Positions 26,538-38,338 of a stretch of 64,000 nucleotides of DNA are shown in pieces. The stretch lies in the NCBI GenBank assembly GCA_010645155.1, contig JAAGOF010000115.1:597688-661687 (forward strand), written 5' to 3'. Position numbers and translations under genes: made by a program. The stretch comes from Tigriopus japonicus. Lineage: Eukaryota; Arthropoda; Copepoda; Harpacticoida; Harpacticidae. A model generated the notes under the pieces. It was not told where the DNA came from. It ran no database searches and worked only from the letters and a program-made list of their open reading frames with translations. Position 1 is the stretch's first letter. Each line of letters opens with the position of its first letter.

Positions 26538-27228
26538 GTTCTTCAGTACGCCAACGCTTTCAAACTGAAGTCAAGACCGTCCGTTCTTCACGGCCTCTCT
26601 TTCCATCCTTTCAACGAGGACGTGAAAACAGAAAGAGGAGTTGGATCGTTTTTTGTCTGGTCTCGCTGAATCCTCCACCACGTGCACTAGTCCAAGTTCT
26701 TGACTAGTCCTTACCCAACGAAATGTTAGTGGTTTATGGATGGATGGAACAAGTCACGGACCAAGGCACACTAATATTCCTCGGAAGTCCCACGCACATT
26801 GCTCAAATTGTAATATGGTAGAACTAATGTCCTATGCCTGAAATAAGCCTTAGTCACGAACTTCAGAGCAATGGATGACACAATTTGACACGCTCCCAAA
26901 GTTGATCTGGGATGATATGACCACAATAATGAGGCACCCAATGCCTTTACTCAGGAAGAACGTTTTGGTCTGAGCAAGATTAGGGACAATTTGAAGGAAG
27001 TTGAATCTAAATAACGTTTAATTGATAAATTTCGAGTCTGCATTTCCCATGAATGAATGAATGAAAAATACACTGCAGTTGGAGATGTACTAAATTGGGT
27101 TGCAGTCATGTCAAATTGAAGGGTTATTCCTAGAACCTTTTATGCCCATGAAACAAAATTGAGAGGGGGAAAATATGTGTATTTGTATACAAGGCGAAAT
27201 GAAATTTAGCCTTTGATAGTATGATTAT

Positions 27229-28120
27229 TAGGGACAGGAACTAAACTAAGTAATAAACTTTTTCGTCTTTTTGACCTTTATTCATCGTGAATTTTTTTTT
27301 CGTCTAATTTGGATTTTATTCGTCTTTTTTGTCTTATCAGGCAATTTCATTAGCCTTTTCTCGTCTAAATGGACAAAAATTTGGATTTTCTTGGATTTCT
27401 AGCTCTTTAAGCGGTTTTTTTAATTTTCCAAGCAAATAAAAACTTTGAATAAAGTTCAACACCAAAGGTTAGGCCAAAGTTATAATTTGATTGTCCGTTG
27501 CGGTTTTGCGCAAACAAAATATGATCCATACGTATAAATTAGCTTGTACTCGTAGAGTTGCTTGACAGAGAAAGAAAAAAATTCTATTGGGTTGAAAAAA
27601 ACTCTCTGAGCATCAGAACAATTAATGTACACTGTATTTACAAATCTGTTTTAAGTTTAACTCCACTGAAAACGTTCCTTAAAAGTTTTTATTTGACATA
27701 TGTACTACTGACTAATTCATGTCCATTAGGTACATCACATTTTAACTTTTCTAGATTTCTCCGTTTTTACACAAGCAGTCCGGACAATAGGGACCTATTT
27801 GTCTATTGTGTGGGAGTAGTTTTAAAGTTTCAAACGTCTCTTTCGTTCGTTAAGCCACTTAATTTGTCTTCTTTCTTATAGATCAGTTTAATTCGCATTT
27901 TTGGGAAATTGATTCGATTTTTTTACGTTTTGCAAGTATTTTTTCGTTTTTTTGCCTAATGGGAACTTATAATCGTCTTTTTTCGTTTAATTGGTCAATT
28001 TTATTCGTCTTTTTTGTCTAATCAGGCAATTTCAATCGTCTTTTTCGTCTAATCAGGCAATTTTATTCGTCTTTATTCGTTTAATTTGACAGCTTTATTC
28101 GTCTAAACTTCCTGTCCCTA
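27229..28120. mobile_element. Non-autonomous hAT-like transposon with internal subrepeats, 892 bp
   Basis: The ends are the perfect inverted repeats TAGGGACAGGAA and TTCCTGTCCCTA. Flanks ATGATTAT (27221-27228) and ATGATTTT (28121-28128) form an 8-bp duplication with one mismatch. Both subterminal regions carry many copies of a TTTTATTCGTCTTTTTTGTC / TAATCAGGCAATTT theme (27270-27370 and 27940-28100), whereas the middle is unrelated AT-rich sequence. No transposase is encoded. Its termini differ from those at 21478 and 24963, so this is a different family. Confidence 0.85.
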
Positions 28121-30031
28121 ATGATTTTGCTTAGTAATGGGCATAATGCGTATGTTTTAATTGTCCTGCATGGGAATGTTTCAACTTTGCTTCATTTTGT
28201 TTTTTTTTCCCTTGAGGAAGTCTGAAAAAGGTTTGAGGGTGAGCAAGATATTCAAGATGTGTGAATCACAGACCAAGCCCCAAACTACTCAGTTCTAGCT
28301 AAACAGGCAGACTACGGCGACAGTAGTTTGATCCGTGACCTCTAGATGACTCAGGCTGTATTTTCTGGATTGACTCTGAGACGCAAACTTCGTGAAGGAA
28401 ATTTGCGTTACAAACAACGCGACGCACTCTTTGAGCTTCATCATGAAGCACCGCTTTCAAGAATAACTCTAGGTAACCCCTTCCAGAGGGTGCTTTTGGG
28501 GGCCGTCAAATTAAGATATCTTTAATTAATTTGTCTATGTGTGAATAAACATTTCAAAATCCCAGAAATGAGAGAAATATTGTCATTAACGATAACGCAT
28601 ATTCAAAAACAATTACAATTAAGAATTGTTTTGACCAATCATGTAGTTTTCAAATCTTAAATTTCAAACATTTAACGGACGACAGACAAATTAGTTGTTT
28701 AGAAAATAGCAAAAACATTGATAAGTATTCCCTTCAACGCCCTCTACCTTTCTCCTTCCTAAACGTACTCTTTCCCTACCTCTTCCAATACCGGTTATTC
28801 TCGTTCTACCTCTTTGTCCGACCACTTCTTCTCCGACTCCATATTGAAATATACGTACTCTTGATACCTCATCAAACATCTATCGTTTTTATTTGATGCT
28901 TCATTTCATTGCACTCTTCGTTTTTCATTGTCAGAGAGAGCGTGAACTATTAGTGCCAATTAGTGCCGGGATAACTTTTAGTTCCGAAAAGTTGTCATTT
29001 AAAAATATCCGTCACAACACAATTTTCTTGTTCCACGATTTATTTTGCTCTATGTCATGTGATGTCCAGTCTGAAAAGCTATCACTTATCAACTGACAGA
29101 CTACTTCCCAATCTTGAATGGACTATTTTGTCTTAATGCACTGTCTCTAAAAAAATTAATTGTACATTGCCACAAAATAATTGCATAAACTTTGTAATGA
29201 AACTAATTCCAAAGAAAATCACATTTTATTCTTATTTATTGGACACAGGTGCACAAAAAGAGATTACCGCTCTAAGAAGTCACGTGCTAAAAAGTAGTGG
29301 CTCTAACTACAGTTCTATATAGACAGAACTGTCACTCCAGTTAGGTCAGTGGAGATTTGTTTTGAGCTCATTTCAGCACTCCAGCAGCAAGGGTGCCTAG
29401 TGACTTGATTCTTTATGCATTGCTCTTGTTCGAGCATAGCAGTTGAGAGAGCGATTCCGCCACTGACTCCCTGAAATCGCAAATTCCAGTTTTGAATCAC
29501 GTAACTAGTTGTGCTCAATGTCAAATCCCATCACACACACACAGTGCAAGGTTGTTGAATCACGAACAATTTGGAAGTGACATTTCTGTGTATATAGAAC
29601 TGTAGCTCTAACAAGACGTGGCGATAAAAATTCGACGTAAGTTCGCGGTCTAAGAAATAATGCGCTAAAAGTTCGCGGCCCCGCATGTTGACCCATAGAA
29701 GATTTTTATTGGGCTTTTATGTACGTACGTATTGCTCTAAGACTAAATTTGCCTCACTTGATAAAATTTAAGTTGTTCCCATTTGCATTGTGATGCTGAA
29801 AATGCTATGGTAAAAAAATAAATTTCTATGCATTTTCATGAGACAAATTTACAAGGAAGTAATATGTCAGGGATGAGGAATGTAATGAAAACCTTTTGGA
29901 ACCTGAAATTGTTATGTCAGTTCCTAGAAAAATATAAACGAATGGTTAACAAACTAGTCAAGGAAATATATGCTTTCATGTAGTTCCAAAGATAGAACCA
30001 ATCCTGATGAAACATCAAAACTTTATAAATA
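28121..30031. other. Intergenic stretch with one inverted repeat
   Basis: No gene is supported. Apart from the fold-back repeat at 29307-29605 and a short CA run near 29535, I see only AT-rich sequence. Confidence 0.5.
29307..29605. repeat. Inverted repeat with 29-bp arms, probable MITE relic
   Basis: The arms 29307-29335 and 29577-29605 are reverse complements at 27 of 29 positions; the shared core is CTACAGTTCTATATA. About 240 bp lies between them. Flanking CTCTAA motifs continue on both sides but not as a clean inverted pair, so the true element ends are uncertain. Confidence 0.6.
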
Positions 30032-30037
30032 TTTATT
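30032..30037 (-). promoter_or_regulatory. AATAAA poly(A) signal of the ApoL-like gene
   Basis: TTTATT on the plus strand, 80 bp past the stop codon of the minus-strand ApoL-like gene. Confidence 0.6.
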
Positions 30038-30116
30038 TTTCATTTGATGGTTTCACTAGATCGTACAAAAAGATGATGGTATCACAGGTTACTAAAAATG
30101 TGAGAAATTGCGAGAA

Positions 30117-31234
30117 TCATTCATTAGTTTGTGGCTTGGTTTGGAGCTCTTTGAGAGCATCCTCGAGTTGCTTTGCCATCGTTCTGAACTCCGAAGCCCC
30201 TTCAGTTCCCAATTTGGCAATCTCACCCAACTCATTATTAAGTTTATATATATCGTACACCATAGATGCACCACCTAGAACCACAGTGACTGTCCCGGAA
30301 ATAACTCGACCCGAAGTATGTATGATCAACTTTGAAATCTGAAATGATTAAATATATTAGAAATGTGTATTCCCCGAAATAGTATGTTAATACGCTCGTT
30401 ACTGACCTCTTTCCCCACATCCTCTCCGAACAATTTGGCAGCAGCTTCGGCGCTGACCTTTCCCAAGCTGCCACCCACGCCTACAAGGCTCATGATTTGG
30501 TAAGAACTATACGCCCCTTTGGCACCAGTTTTGGCCACATCACGAGCCACTTGCGTGGCAAACTTATTCTTCTGCAAGGACACTATGCGGTTTTCCAATT
30601 GTTCAGTAGCTTCCTTATCAGCCTCTATGGCAGCACCTGCATCCTTTAATTGGCGCGATTTGATGATTTTCTCTGTCACAGCCGCCGCGCCTCCGGTCAC
30701 TCCAGAGGCTAATCCGAGGCCAGTTCCGGCCAATAGAATTGGTAGAGCAGTTCCGGCTGAGGCTATGGTTAACGCCCCACCCAAAATGGTCAGTCCCCCC
30801 GCCAATGCCCCACTTCCTGAGCTGAGAATCTTGGTCATCCCTGTCCGTTTGCAAACAAGATCAACATAATCAGCAATTTCTCGAAGTTTGTCAATGGTCA
30901 CTTTTCGAGTATCCGCCCAATCGTGGAACTCTGCCTTAAGTTCCACAAGCTCAATGATGGCTTTTTCCTTTTCTGTGAGAGACTCATTGGGGTCGTTTTC
31001 CACTTCTTGGATCACTTTGTCAATACCCTCTTGTTCCCGTTCGTTGATTTGGTCAATGATTTCATTTGTGTCGCTTTCATTGGAAATGTGTCGCTCTAAG
31101 TCTTCACTGGCGGCCTCAATTTCCTGATCACTCACCATTTCGAACTGATTATCCAGTTCACTTTCATGTTTAATGGTATTATTGGCCTCTGTTTCTTTGG
31201 AGATAAATCCGTCTTTCTGTTGTTGAGGTTCCAT
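30117..31234 (-). CDS. Apolipoprotein L-like protein, two exons, 349 aa
   Basis: Exon 1 (31234-30407, 276 codons) ends at GAG|GTCAGT and exon 2 (30338-30117) starts after TTTCAG; both are phase 0. The first 90 residues are acidic and Ser/Asn/Glu-rich. Helical segments follow: ELVELKAEFHDWADTRKV, then KLREIADYVDLV. Residues about 138-187 are a long Gly/Ala/Leu-rich hydrophobic hairpin (SGALAGGLTILGGALTIASA and onward). Charged helices come next, then a second hydrophobic Gly-rich stretch in exon 2 and a Leu/Glu helix at the C-terminus. This layout matches the apolipoprotein L domain, whose members associate with membranes and lipids and can form channels. I see no signal peptide, so an intracellular protein is likely. 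The neighbouring L2HGDH gene lies 480 bp upstream in the same orientation; no functional link is evident. Confidence 0.8.
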
Positions 31235-31638
31235 ATCTACTAAAACTGACGAAATCAGATTGTCATGAGGGGCTTTGAGAGAACGTCCGGCAACGTTTTC
31301 AAGCCAAGAATCAATAATTCATGACTGAGCTGGAGAGAGTGTGAGATGTATGTTCCCCTTGTGGAACAAAAAAGAGTGTTTGTGAAACTTGTATGGTTTC
31401 TGGTGGATTTCAAAACTGCAACTAACACAAAGGCTTCATATGAAGTACGTCAGAAGTCGAACTAGTCGATCTACGCAACAAGAATGCATACATACAGTTT
31501 GCTGATAGGATGCCTAGAGCCCCAACCGACCCAGGAGAAGCTGAACAAGAGTGTGCCCTCATAGGTGAATAGTTCGTTCTCATGACCATGAACAATAAGA
31601 TGAACGGAACGTAATTTATCAGTTACTCACAACCTCAT

Positions 31639-31644
31639 TTTATT
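31639..31644 (-). promoter_or_regulatory. AATAAA poly(A) signal of L2HGDH
   Basis: TTTATT on the plus strand about 70 bp past the L2HGDH stop codon. Confidence 0.6.
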
Positions 31645-31714
31645 TGGGTAACAGCCAAGCCAAGTATCACTTTTACTCCATAGCTGACTCAAGTTCCTTT
31701 GGTTGCCACAAGGC

Positions 31715-33596
31715 CTAATATAACTTGGCAACGTCTCTGGGAGGGAGACCAAATTGTCCCTGAATCTTTTCGGCCATCATTCGGGCAATGGCAAGGGAAG
31801 ATGTGGCCCCAGGGGATGGGGCATTGCGGCAATGCAATATTCTGGACGATAATGGCGAATCCTTGGGCGGCGAATCAAAGATAAAATCGCCAATCAAATC
31901 CCCACTGGTATTCATGGCCTGGGCTCGAACCCCCGCTGGGCCCTGGGAAATGTCATCAGCCGTGATAGATGGGATGTACTCTTGAAAGTGTTTGACTGAA
32001 AAAAATTGAGCAAGGCCGTTAATAGTTTTGAGGTTGTGTGGGAACAATAGCTCTTCCCGTTGAAGATTACCTGTGAGAGCTGGAAAAAGAGATCGAATCA
32101 TTTCTCCTGTCCCAAAGGAGGCGTACTTTTTAGCTAGTAAGAGAAACCCTGGATAAGCGAGGATTTCGGCCATGTCCCTCAAACTGACGTCTGTCCATTT
32201 GTATCCCTCTCTTTTGAAGGCTGGGACAGCATTTGGACCCAACCACATCTGGTATAGAAAAAAAGAGAAAGAGATATGATGGCATTGACGAGTCATGTGA
32301 TTCGTCTTGTTGAATTTACCTCGCCATTCATTCTGGGTGTGAAATGTACCCCTAGAAACGGGAATCGAGGATCAGGCACAGGGTAGATGTTTCCTTTAAT
32401 TAACTTGGCCTTTTCTGGGCTCAAAAGGAGATATTCGCCGCGAAATGGTACGATTTTAGGATCACTTGCACAACCAGACATGGTGGCCACGCGATCCGAT
32501 TGAAGGCCCGCACACGTAAGAACATATGATGCCGTGATGGATTGCCCGGAAGTTTTGTCCACAACCTCGATGGGACGCTCAGGACTCGAAGAGGGTTTAA
32601 AATCCCCAACTTCATAATTGAGTTTAATATGACCCCCACGTTCTTCAAAGACATTGCCGTATTGTCTGGCAACTTGCTCCCAATTAACAATTCCGGTGTG
32701 AGGGGACCAAATCGCTTGCACTCCTTGACAATGCGGTTCCACCCGTTGGATTCCTTGGATTCCGTAGAGCATTTGGACTTCGGGCACTTGATTGGCTTGT
32801 CCTCGTTTGAATAGATCCTCTAGTCTAGATATTTCTGAGACGTCTTTAGCCACAACCAATTTACCGCATTTCTTGTAAGGAATGTCGTGTTTATCACAGT
32901 ATTTGTAGGTCGAGTGGAGACCTAGAAAAAAGTGTCGTGACTTAAAGCTAATACTAGGGTGTCAAAGCTAAAGGACCTCTGGAGTGACGACAATTGGAGG
33001 TCCAAATCCATTTACAAGTACTGTGTGCAACGGTGTCAAGAATTTAAAATTGGTTGCAAATGGTGGGGCTCTACGTATTTCCACTCAACATATCAAGTTG
33101 CAGATGCAAAAGTTGGCCTCAAGAGAATGCAGATCCTTTTTGGACAGATTCTTCTTCCCCGAAAAATATGGAATGATGCATTTACAGCCGAACTAGGCTG
33201 TACTTTGGTTGGTTTCCTCGGCAACAGTCGCGAACCTCTCTTGGGACTATCGGGGTCAAATTAGCATCTCAAAAAAGATAACGTACCTTCCACACAAAGT
33301 TGAGCCATTAATGATCCGGGTTTATAGTAAAGTCCGGCATGGATAACTCCCGAGTTATGACCAGTCTGATGGGTGCTCAACTGGGATTCCTTTTCCAATA
33401 ACGCCATCTTGAGCTCTGGATATCGAAAAATCAACTCTTGAGCCGTGGCCAATCCCACGATCCCGCCACCCACAATGACCAAATCATATTCATTGGACTT
33501 TGTGTTCTGACTGGATACCTGTGATATCCATGATACCGACTGGATCGGGGGTAATAAGGTACGGGTGGTCAAATGCGAGAGCTTGGAACAAAACAT
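31715..33596 (-). CDS. L2HGDH: L-2-hydroxyglutarate dehydrogenase, mitochondrial, four exons, 456 aa
   Basis: This FAD enzyme oxidises L-2-hydroxyglutarate to 2-oxoglutarate in mitochondria, repairing a side product of malate dehydrogenase. Exons: 33596-33287, 32921-32320, 32248-32071, 31995-31715. Residues 1-35 form a Ser/Thr/Arg-containing presequence. The Rossmann motif GGGIVG is at 43-48, with the ribose-binding Glu68 after it. Family blocks [72 protein letters not shown] and [11 protein letters not shown] appear in order. Length is close to the human enzyme (463). The frame also opens upstream at a TTG, but 33596 is the first ATG. The last intron (32070-31996) is 75 bp with no in-frame stop, so an unspliced reading would insert 25 residues; splicing restores [12 protein letters not shown], which matches the family. 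Confidence 0.95.
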
Positions 33597-33984
33597 GTTC
33601 CACAAGCTCTGTCTCTTCTATGAAGGAACTGTTTACTCACAGCCTCTCTTGGAAGTTACAGGGTGTCGGAACGTGTCAAGGAACCGATATTCGTTCAGCT
33701 AATCGACAGATAAGATATTAAGTCCGTCGGTAAATTGCTCTTCCGATTCAAAAAGAGGTCATCAAATGTGCAACCACACTGACTACAAGTACACGTTGAG
33801 AACACCTGTCCTTAAACGTACTCTGTGACTCTAAACTCTGCCTAAAGTACTCGTTCTGTTGGCTATGGATAGCAGGTTTGGTCTGCCGGGAAAAGCTGAA
33901 CTTTGAGCTTGGCTAGTGTAGCAGTTCTGTCATAAACCGATCTTAGATGAACGGTCAAGTGAGTTTAAGAAAACGGTCTTTACA
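33597..33984. promoter_or_regulatory. Divergent promoter region between L2HGDH and the acyl-CoA synthetase
   Basis: The start codons of two head-to-head genes are 388 bp apart, so both promoters and 5' UTRs must lie here unless there are upstream non-coding exons. I see no TATA box I would trust for either direction. Sharing of elements is inferred from spacing alone. Confidence 0.6.
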
Positions 33985-36900
33985 ATGAGTCTCTCCAAGT
34001 ATCTGGCTCCTAGATTGGGGTTTCGGATTACTGCAACGTCCCGCCGTTGTCTATCCATCACAAGATGTGTTCAGACTGAAGAGCACATCGTGAAATCCGA
34101 TATCAAAAGCGTCAAATATCCTCGAGAACACCTTACAGACTTTATCTGGAAAAGAAGCGTGCAGCAATGGCCTCAAAAGATTGGTTTGGTAAGTGCGCAA
34201 TATCCAAAATGGACCCAGTTCCCACACTAAACCCTGATCTGATGAATAGGTTAACGGGTTGTTGGGACAAGAGTTCACATTCCAAGAAAGCTACGACAGA
34301 GTTCAAAATGTGGCCACTGCTTTACATCAGATGGGCGCTCAAAAGGGCGAGGTCATGGCCTTGTTTCTTCCCAATATCGTGGATTATCCTATCATCTTGG
34401 GTGGAGCCAATCGGGTGGGCATGATAGTGACTACGGTTAATCCGGCTTACACGCCCACCGAAGTGGCCAGACAACTGACCATGAGCAAGGCCAAAATCCT
34501 CGTTACCATGGCTCCATTTCTGGTGACGGCTAAGGAGGCCTTGACCAAAGTAGAGGGTAGCAATGTCACAGGTAGCCCAATCGGATAAGGAAATTACTTG
34601 AAATATCATATTTAGGCGGTGGCAAAGATATCACCATCATTGTGGTGGATGGAGATGATCATCGTTCGGATCGAGAGTTGTCCTACTGCAAATTATTGGT
34701 CCAGAGTAGAGGCCAGAGTTTTCCCGACGATGCCGACGGGTTCGATTTTGCCAACGATATCGTGGCTTTACCTTACTCATCCGGGACTACAGGGCCTCCC
34801 AAAGGTGTGATGCTGACCCATGAGAACTTGGTTAGTAACATAGTCCAAACTGCTTACCCCGAGGAGCTGGAATTTCTCAAATTCGCCACGGGTAAGACAC
34901 GGCGGGGAATGAATGGATGAATCAATCAATCACCCACTGAGTACATCCGTCGATGAAACACCCACGGATCTCTCAAGTGCCACAACAAATTGATTTTCAG
35001 AGGAGTTTCAACCTTCGACGGTGTGTGTTTTACCCTTGTTCCATGTCTTTGGTCTGGCTGTTACCACCTTACCCACTTTACATGTGGGTGGGAAAGTCGT
35101 GCTGATGCCAAGTTTCGACCCCAAGACCTTTTTAAAGGCACTTGAAGACTACAAGGTAAGTTTTTCGTTGTCAGGCTTGATTTTCCTCTGGATTCTTAAT
35201 CCGCTTTCCTCATGACGTGGATCATGAGATGAGCGTAGTTTGTTTTTTTGTTATTTATTATTGAAGTGCAAATGCACTTGTATGAACATGAAAATAATGT
35301 TCATCGCTTTTGATCAAAACACGTCATGCTGTCAGAACTCAAAAGATGGACATGGAACCTCATCTAAATTGTAATGTCGTGTTTCTATGCAGAAATCCAA
35401 AGTTATTGTCAGATTCTGTCGCTCAAACTTTGAATTTTTATTTCATCGCACTTCAAGTACAAACCCCCACAACTTGAGAAATGAAACCTGTAACTAATAA
35501 TACCCTCTTTGATCTGGGTGTATTTAAAGTTGCCTTTCAGACACATTCATACATTATCCAGGCACTGTTTTTGTTGTTTTTAAATGCAAGATCTCATTTT
35601 CGCTCTTGTTTCTCTGGGTGTCTATCTTCATCGACACCACTTACAGCCCTCTTTCCTTCACTTCGCTCCTCCTTTGGTGGGATTTTGTGCCAATCATCCT
35701 GATGTCAAGTCTCATCACTTGGAGTCCGTGGAGTCCGTGTTTGTGGGTGCAGCTCCACTTGGAAAAGCTCTCATTGACAGATTCTTGAAAAAGGCTCCTC
35801 ACACAACGATCAGAGAAGGTAACTCGACCTACTACTATTTGCACTTGTCGATTTTTGATACTTGGATGTGAGAAGCTCACCAACTTGAGGGTGATTCCTT
35901 TGTCGTGAGATCGATCGAGAGAGACAGAAAGAGTGGCGCATTCCTTCTGCCTAAGAAACAGGTCTCGGTTGGGTTCATGAGAATCCTGGCACTTAATTCG
36001 TTTGTTTGTCTAACTCGCTCAGGCTTTGGAATGACGGAGATGAGCCCGGTTGGAACCATCACGCCGAAAAAAAGCATCGTGGATGGATCTTGCGGGGTGC
36101 TGGTACCCAACACTGAAATGAAGATTGTCGACCTTTCAAGTGGAGCCAACCTTCCTTCAGGCAAACGTGGCGAGTTGTGCATCAAAGGGCCCCAGGTTGG
36201 TAGGCCATGATTTTGAACCGCTCTTTTTTTACAGAGTGTTTTATGAAAAATATTCACTTTAAATGGTTCATCTTCTTTGTGTACTGCAGGAAATTCGTCG
36301 AGTGTGAAGGCAACTCCTTAGGGTTAAAATGAATTGCACTAATTATACTGATTAACTGATTAATTATGAAAAAAGTAGCCCTTTCACTTATTTTCCATAT
36401 CTCATTATTTTTCAGTTATGATTGAATGTTCTCTAACAAAAAAAATCCATCCCCTATATACAAAGGTCTTGTTTTTGACGGTGTTTTAACGATTGTTGAA
36501 AAAAATATTTGCTATTTGTGGGCTTCTACGCATATGGCATCCGAGAACAACTTAAACATTTTTGAATTTTGTCTTCTCTTTGCATTTATCATTTGAGAAC
36601 GTAACATTGAGAATTCGTAGAAAAGTAAGGCAACTCGTTGGAAAACAATGCAAAGCTCATTGCGAATAATAACATTAACAAGAAGGGATCTTCGAAAGCG
36701 GGATCATTCTTAATAAAATGTTGTTTGAAGGATGATTGAAATTTTTTGAGTGCATATTTTTTATGAACCTCCCTGTAGTGATGCCTTTCTCAACTCCAAC
36801 GATCTCTCATTTCATTCATCTCTTTTTCTAGGTTATGAAGGGCTACTTGGACAATGACCAAGCAACGCTGGAAACCATTAAAAACGGTTGGCTCCACACT

Positions 36901-37697
36901 GGCGATATCGCTTACTATGACGAAAAGAACTACATCTACATCGTGGATCGACTAAAGGAACTCATCAAAGTCAGTGGGTTCCAAGTAAGAACCGAGTATT
37001 TGAACTCCAGAGCAACACAATTTTTCTTCAACTTGTAGGCACAAGTGGCTTCCAAGAAGTTTGTTTGCCATCTAATTAAACGAACACGGAAGGACCCTTC
37101 GAAGCATGTTGATACTTCTGATACATTTCAACGTGCAGGATTTTTTCCATGCTTCGTGTGACTTATTTTCTTCTTTAAATCTTCCTTCTTGGTTGCCATG
37201 CTGATTACCAAATCGATAGGAATTCCCTTTTTTAACTGATGTCATATCCTCCCCCTGAAAGTGATTGAGAATCAATTCAGGGATAATTTTAGCTGGTAAA
37301 CATTTCACTCATGCCTGAAGGGTTGAAAAAAAGCGGATAGTTTCAAGAGCCTCTTGAAGAGACATGTTTTTGAGCTTGAGTCATGTGTTTACAGGTCGCT
37401 CCGGCAGAATTGGAAGACCTTCTTCGCACTCATCCCTCTGTTTTGGATGTAGCTGTGATTGGAATCCCAGATGAGAAACGTGGTGAGGTTCCTCGAGCCT
37501 ACATTGTCACCAAACCTGGAGAGACTTTCACTGTGGATGAGGTCCATGAATTCGTCAACAAGCAAGTGGCCGAATACAAACGTTTGTCAGGCGGGATCGA
37601 GTTCGTGGAGATCATTCCAAAATCGGCGGCGGGTAAAATATTACGAAGGGACCTCGTGGCCAAGTTCAAAAGTGAGCAAGCCACCTCCTCACCTTGA
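33985..37697 (+). CDS. Acyl-CoA synthetase of the 4-coumarate-CoA ligase/luciferase-like family, eight exons, 585 aa
   Basis: Exons: 33985-34188, 34250-34571, 34616-34891, 35001-35155, 35647-35818, 36023-36195, 36832-36984, 37395-37697; phases match throughout. This ANL-superfamily enzyme should adenylate a carboxylic acid with ATP and transfer it to CoA. The P-loop [11 protein letters not shown] is at 229-239, GFGMTE at 377-382 and TGD at 457-459. The hinge and C-domain region runs [13 protein letters not shown], and the catalytic Lys566 lies in [13 protein letters not shown]. Many insect relatives end in a peroxisomal SKL-type signal; this one ends SSP and begins with an Arg/Ser-rich, acid-free stretch ([20 protein letters not shown]), suggesting mitochondria instead. 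The acyl substrate cannot be told from the sequence, and luciferase activity is not implied. The donor after exon 6 (GTTGGT) is weak. It is divergent from L2HGDH. Confidence 0.9.
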
Positions 37698-37738
37698 TCA
37701 CGACACTAGCAATTTACTTCCGTTTCAAACATACTTCC

Positions 37739-37744
37739 AATAAA
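37739..37744 (+). promoter_or_regulatory. AATAAA poly(A) signal of the acyl-CoA synthetase gene
   Basis: Canonical hexamer 41 bp after the stop codon, giving a very short 3' UTR. Confidence 0.7.
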
Positions 37745-38338
37745 CAAAAAAAGCATGATCGATGGATGCCAATATTGCTTGCAATAGTATTGGAGCATCG
37801 TAACAAGGGTTGATGTATCAAGAACCGGTTGCTCTTGTTTCTTAGCCCTGGAAATGAATACATACACGTACCCCGCTCTCTCGTCTCTCTAGAGAGAGAT
37901 TCTCGATACCACATCAGCTTCTTCTCGCCGTAACTCGTTTCGAGGCCGAAGAAGGCCCAGGAAGCGATCGTCGGAATGAGTCAAGTCTGACAAAGGCCTC
38001 ATCAAGGCTCAGTTGGAACAGGGACCACTTGTTGTTTGGTGGTGCTGAGTCGTTGATAATCCCCTTTTTGGTCGGGTCGTCCACGGCAGCTCACCGGCTC
38101 AATTCAATTCCATTGTGATAGAAACACAACACTTGCGCGTACCAATTGCTTTCAAAGTGGTTCGATTTTAAGTGAAAGATATCGGAAATTTGCCCTCCTT
38201 AAACGTAGGGACTTGAAAGCTCTCATTTAGACATTATCCAATTGAAGAGAACCAGCTCCAAACTAGCACAGACACGAGGGACAAGCCCGATATTGGCACC
38301 GAAAACGAGGAACCATCCACGCAGAGACAACATGAATT
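37745..38338. other. Intergenic region upstream of the GPCR gene
   Basis: No open frame of note. It probably contains the GPCR promoter and 5' UTR. A short alternating GA/CT tract (CTCTCGTCTCTCTAGAGAGAGA, 37878-37899) is the only visible structure. Confidence 0.5.

Noticed and set aside
32421..32690. 89-codon minus-strand frame inside L2HGDH exon 2
   Set aside because: Alternate-frame shadow of a strongly conserved coding exon.
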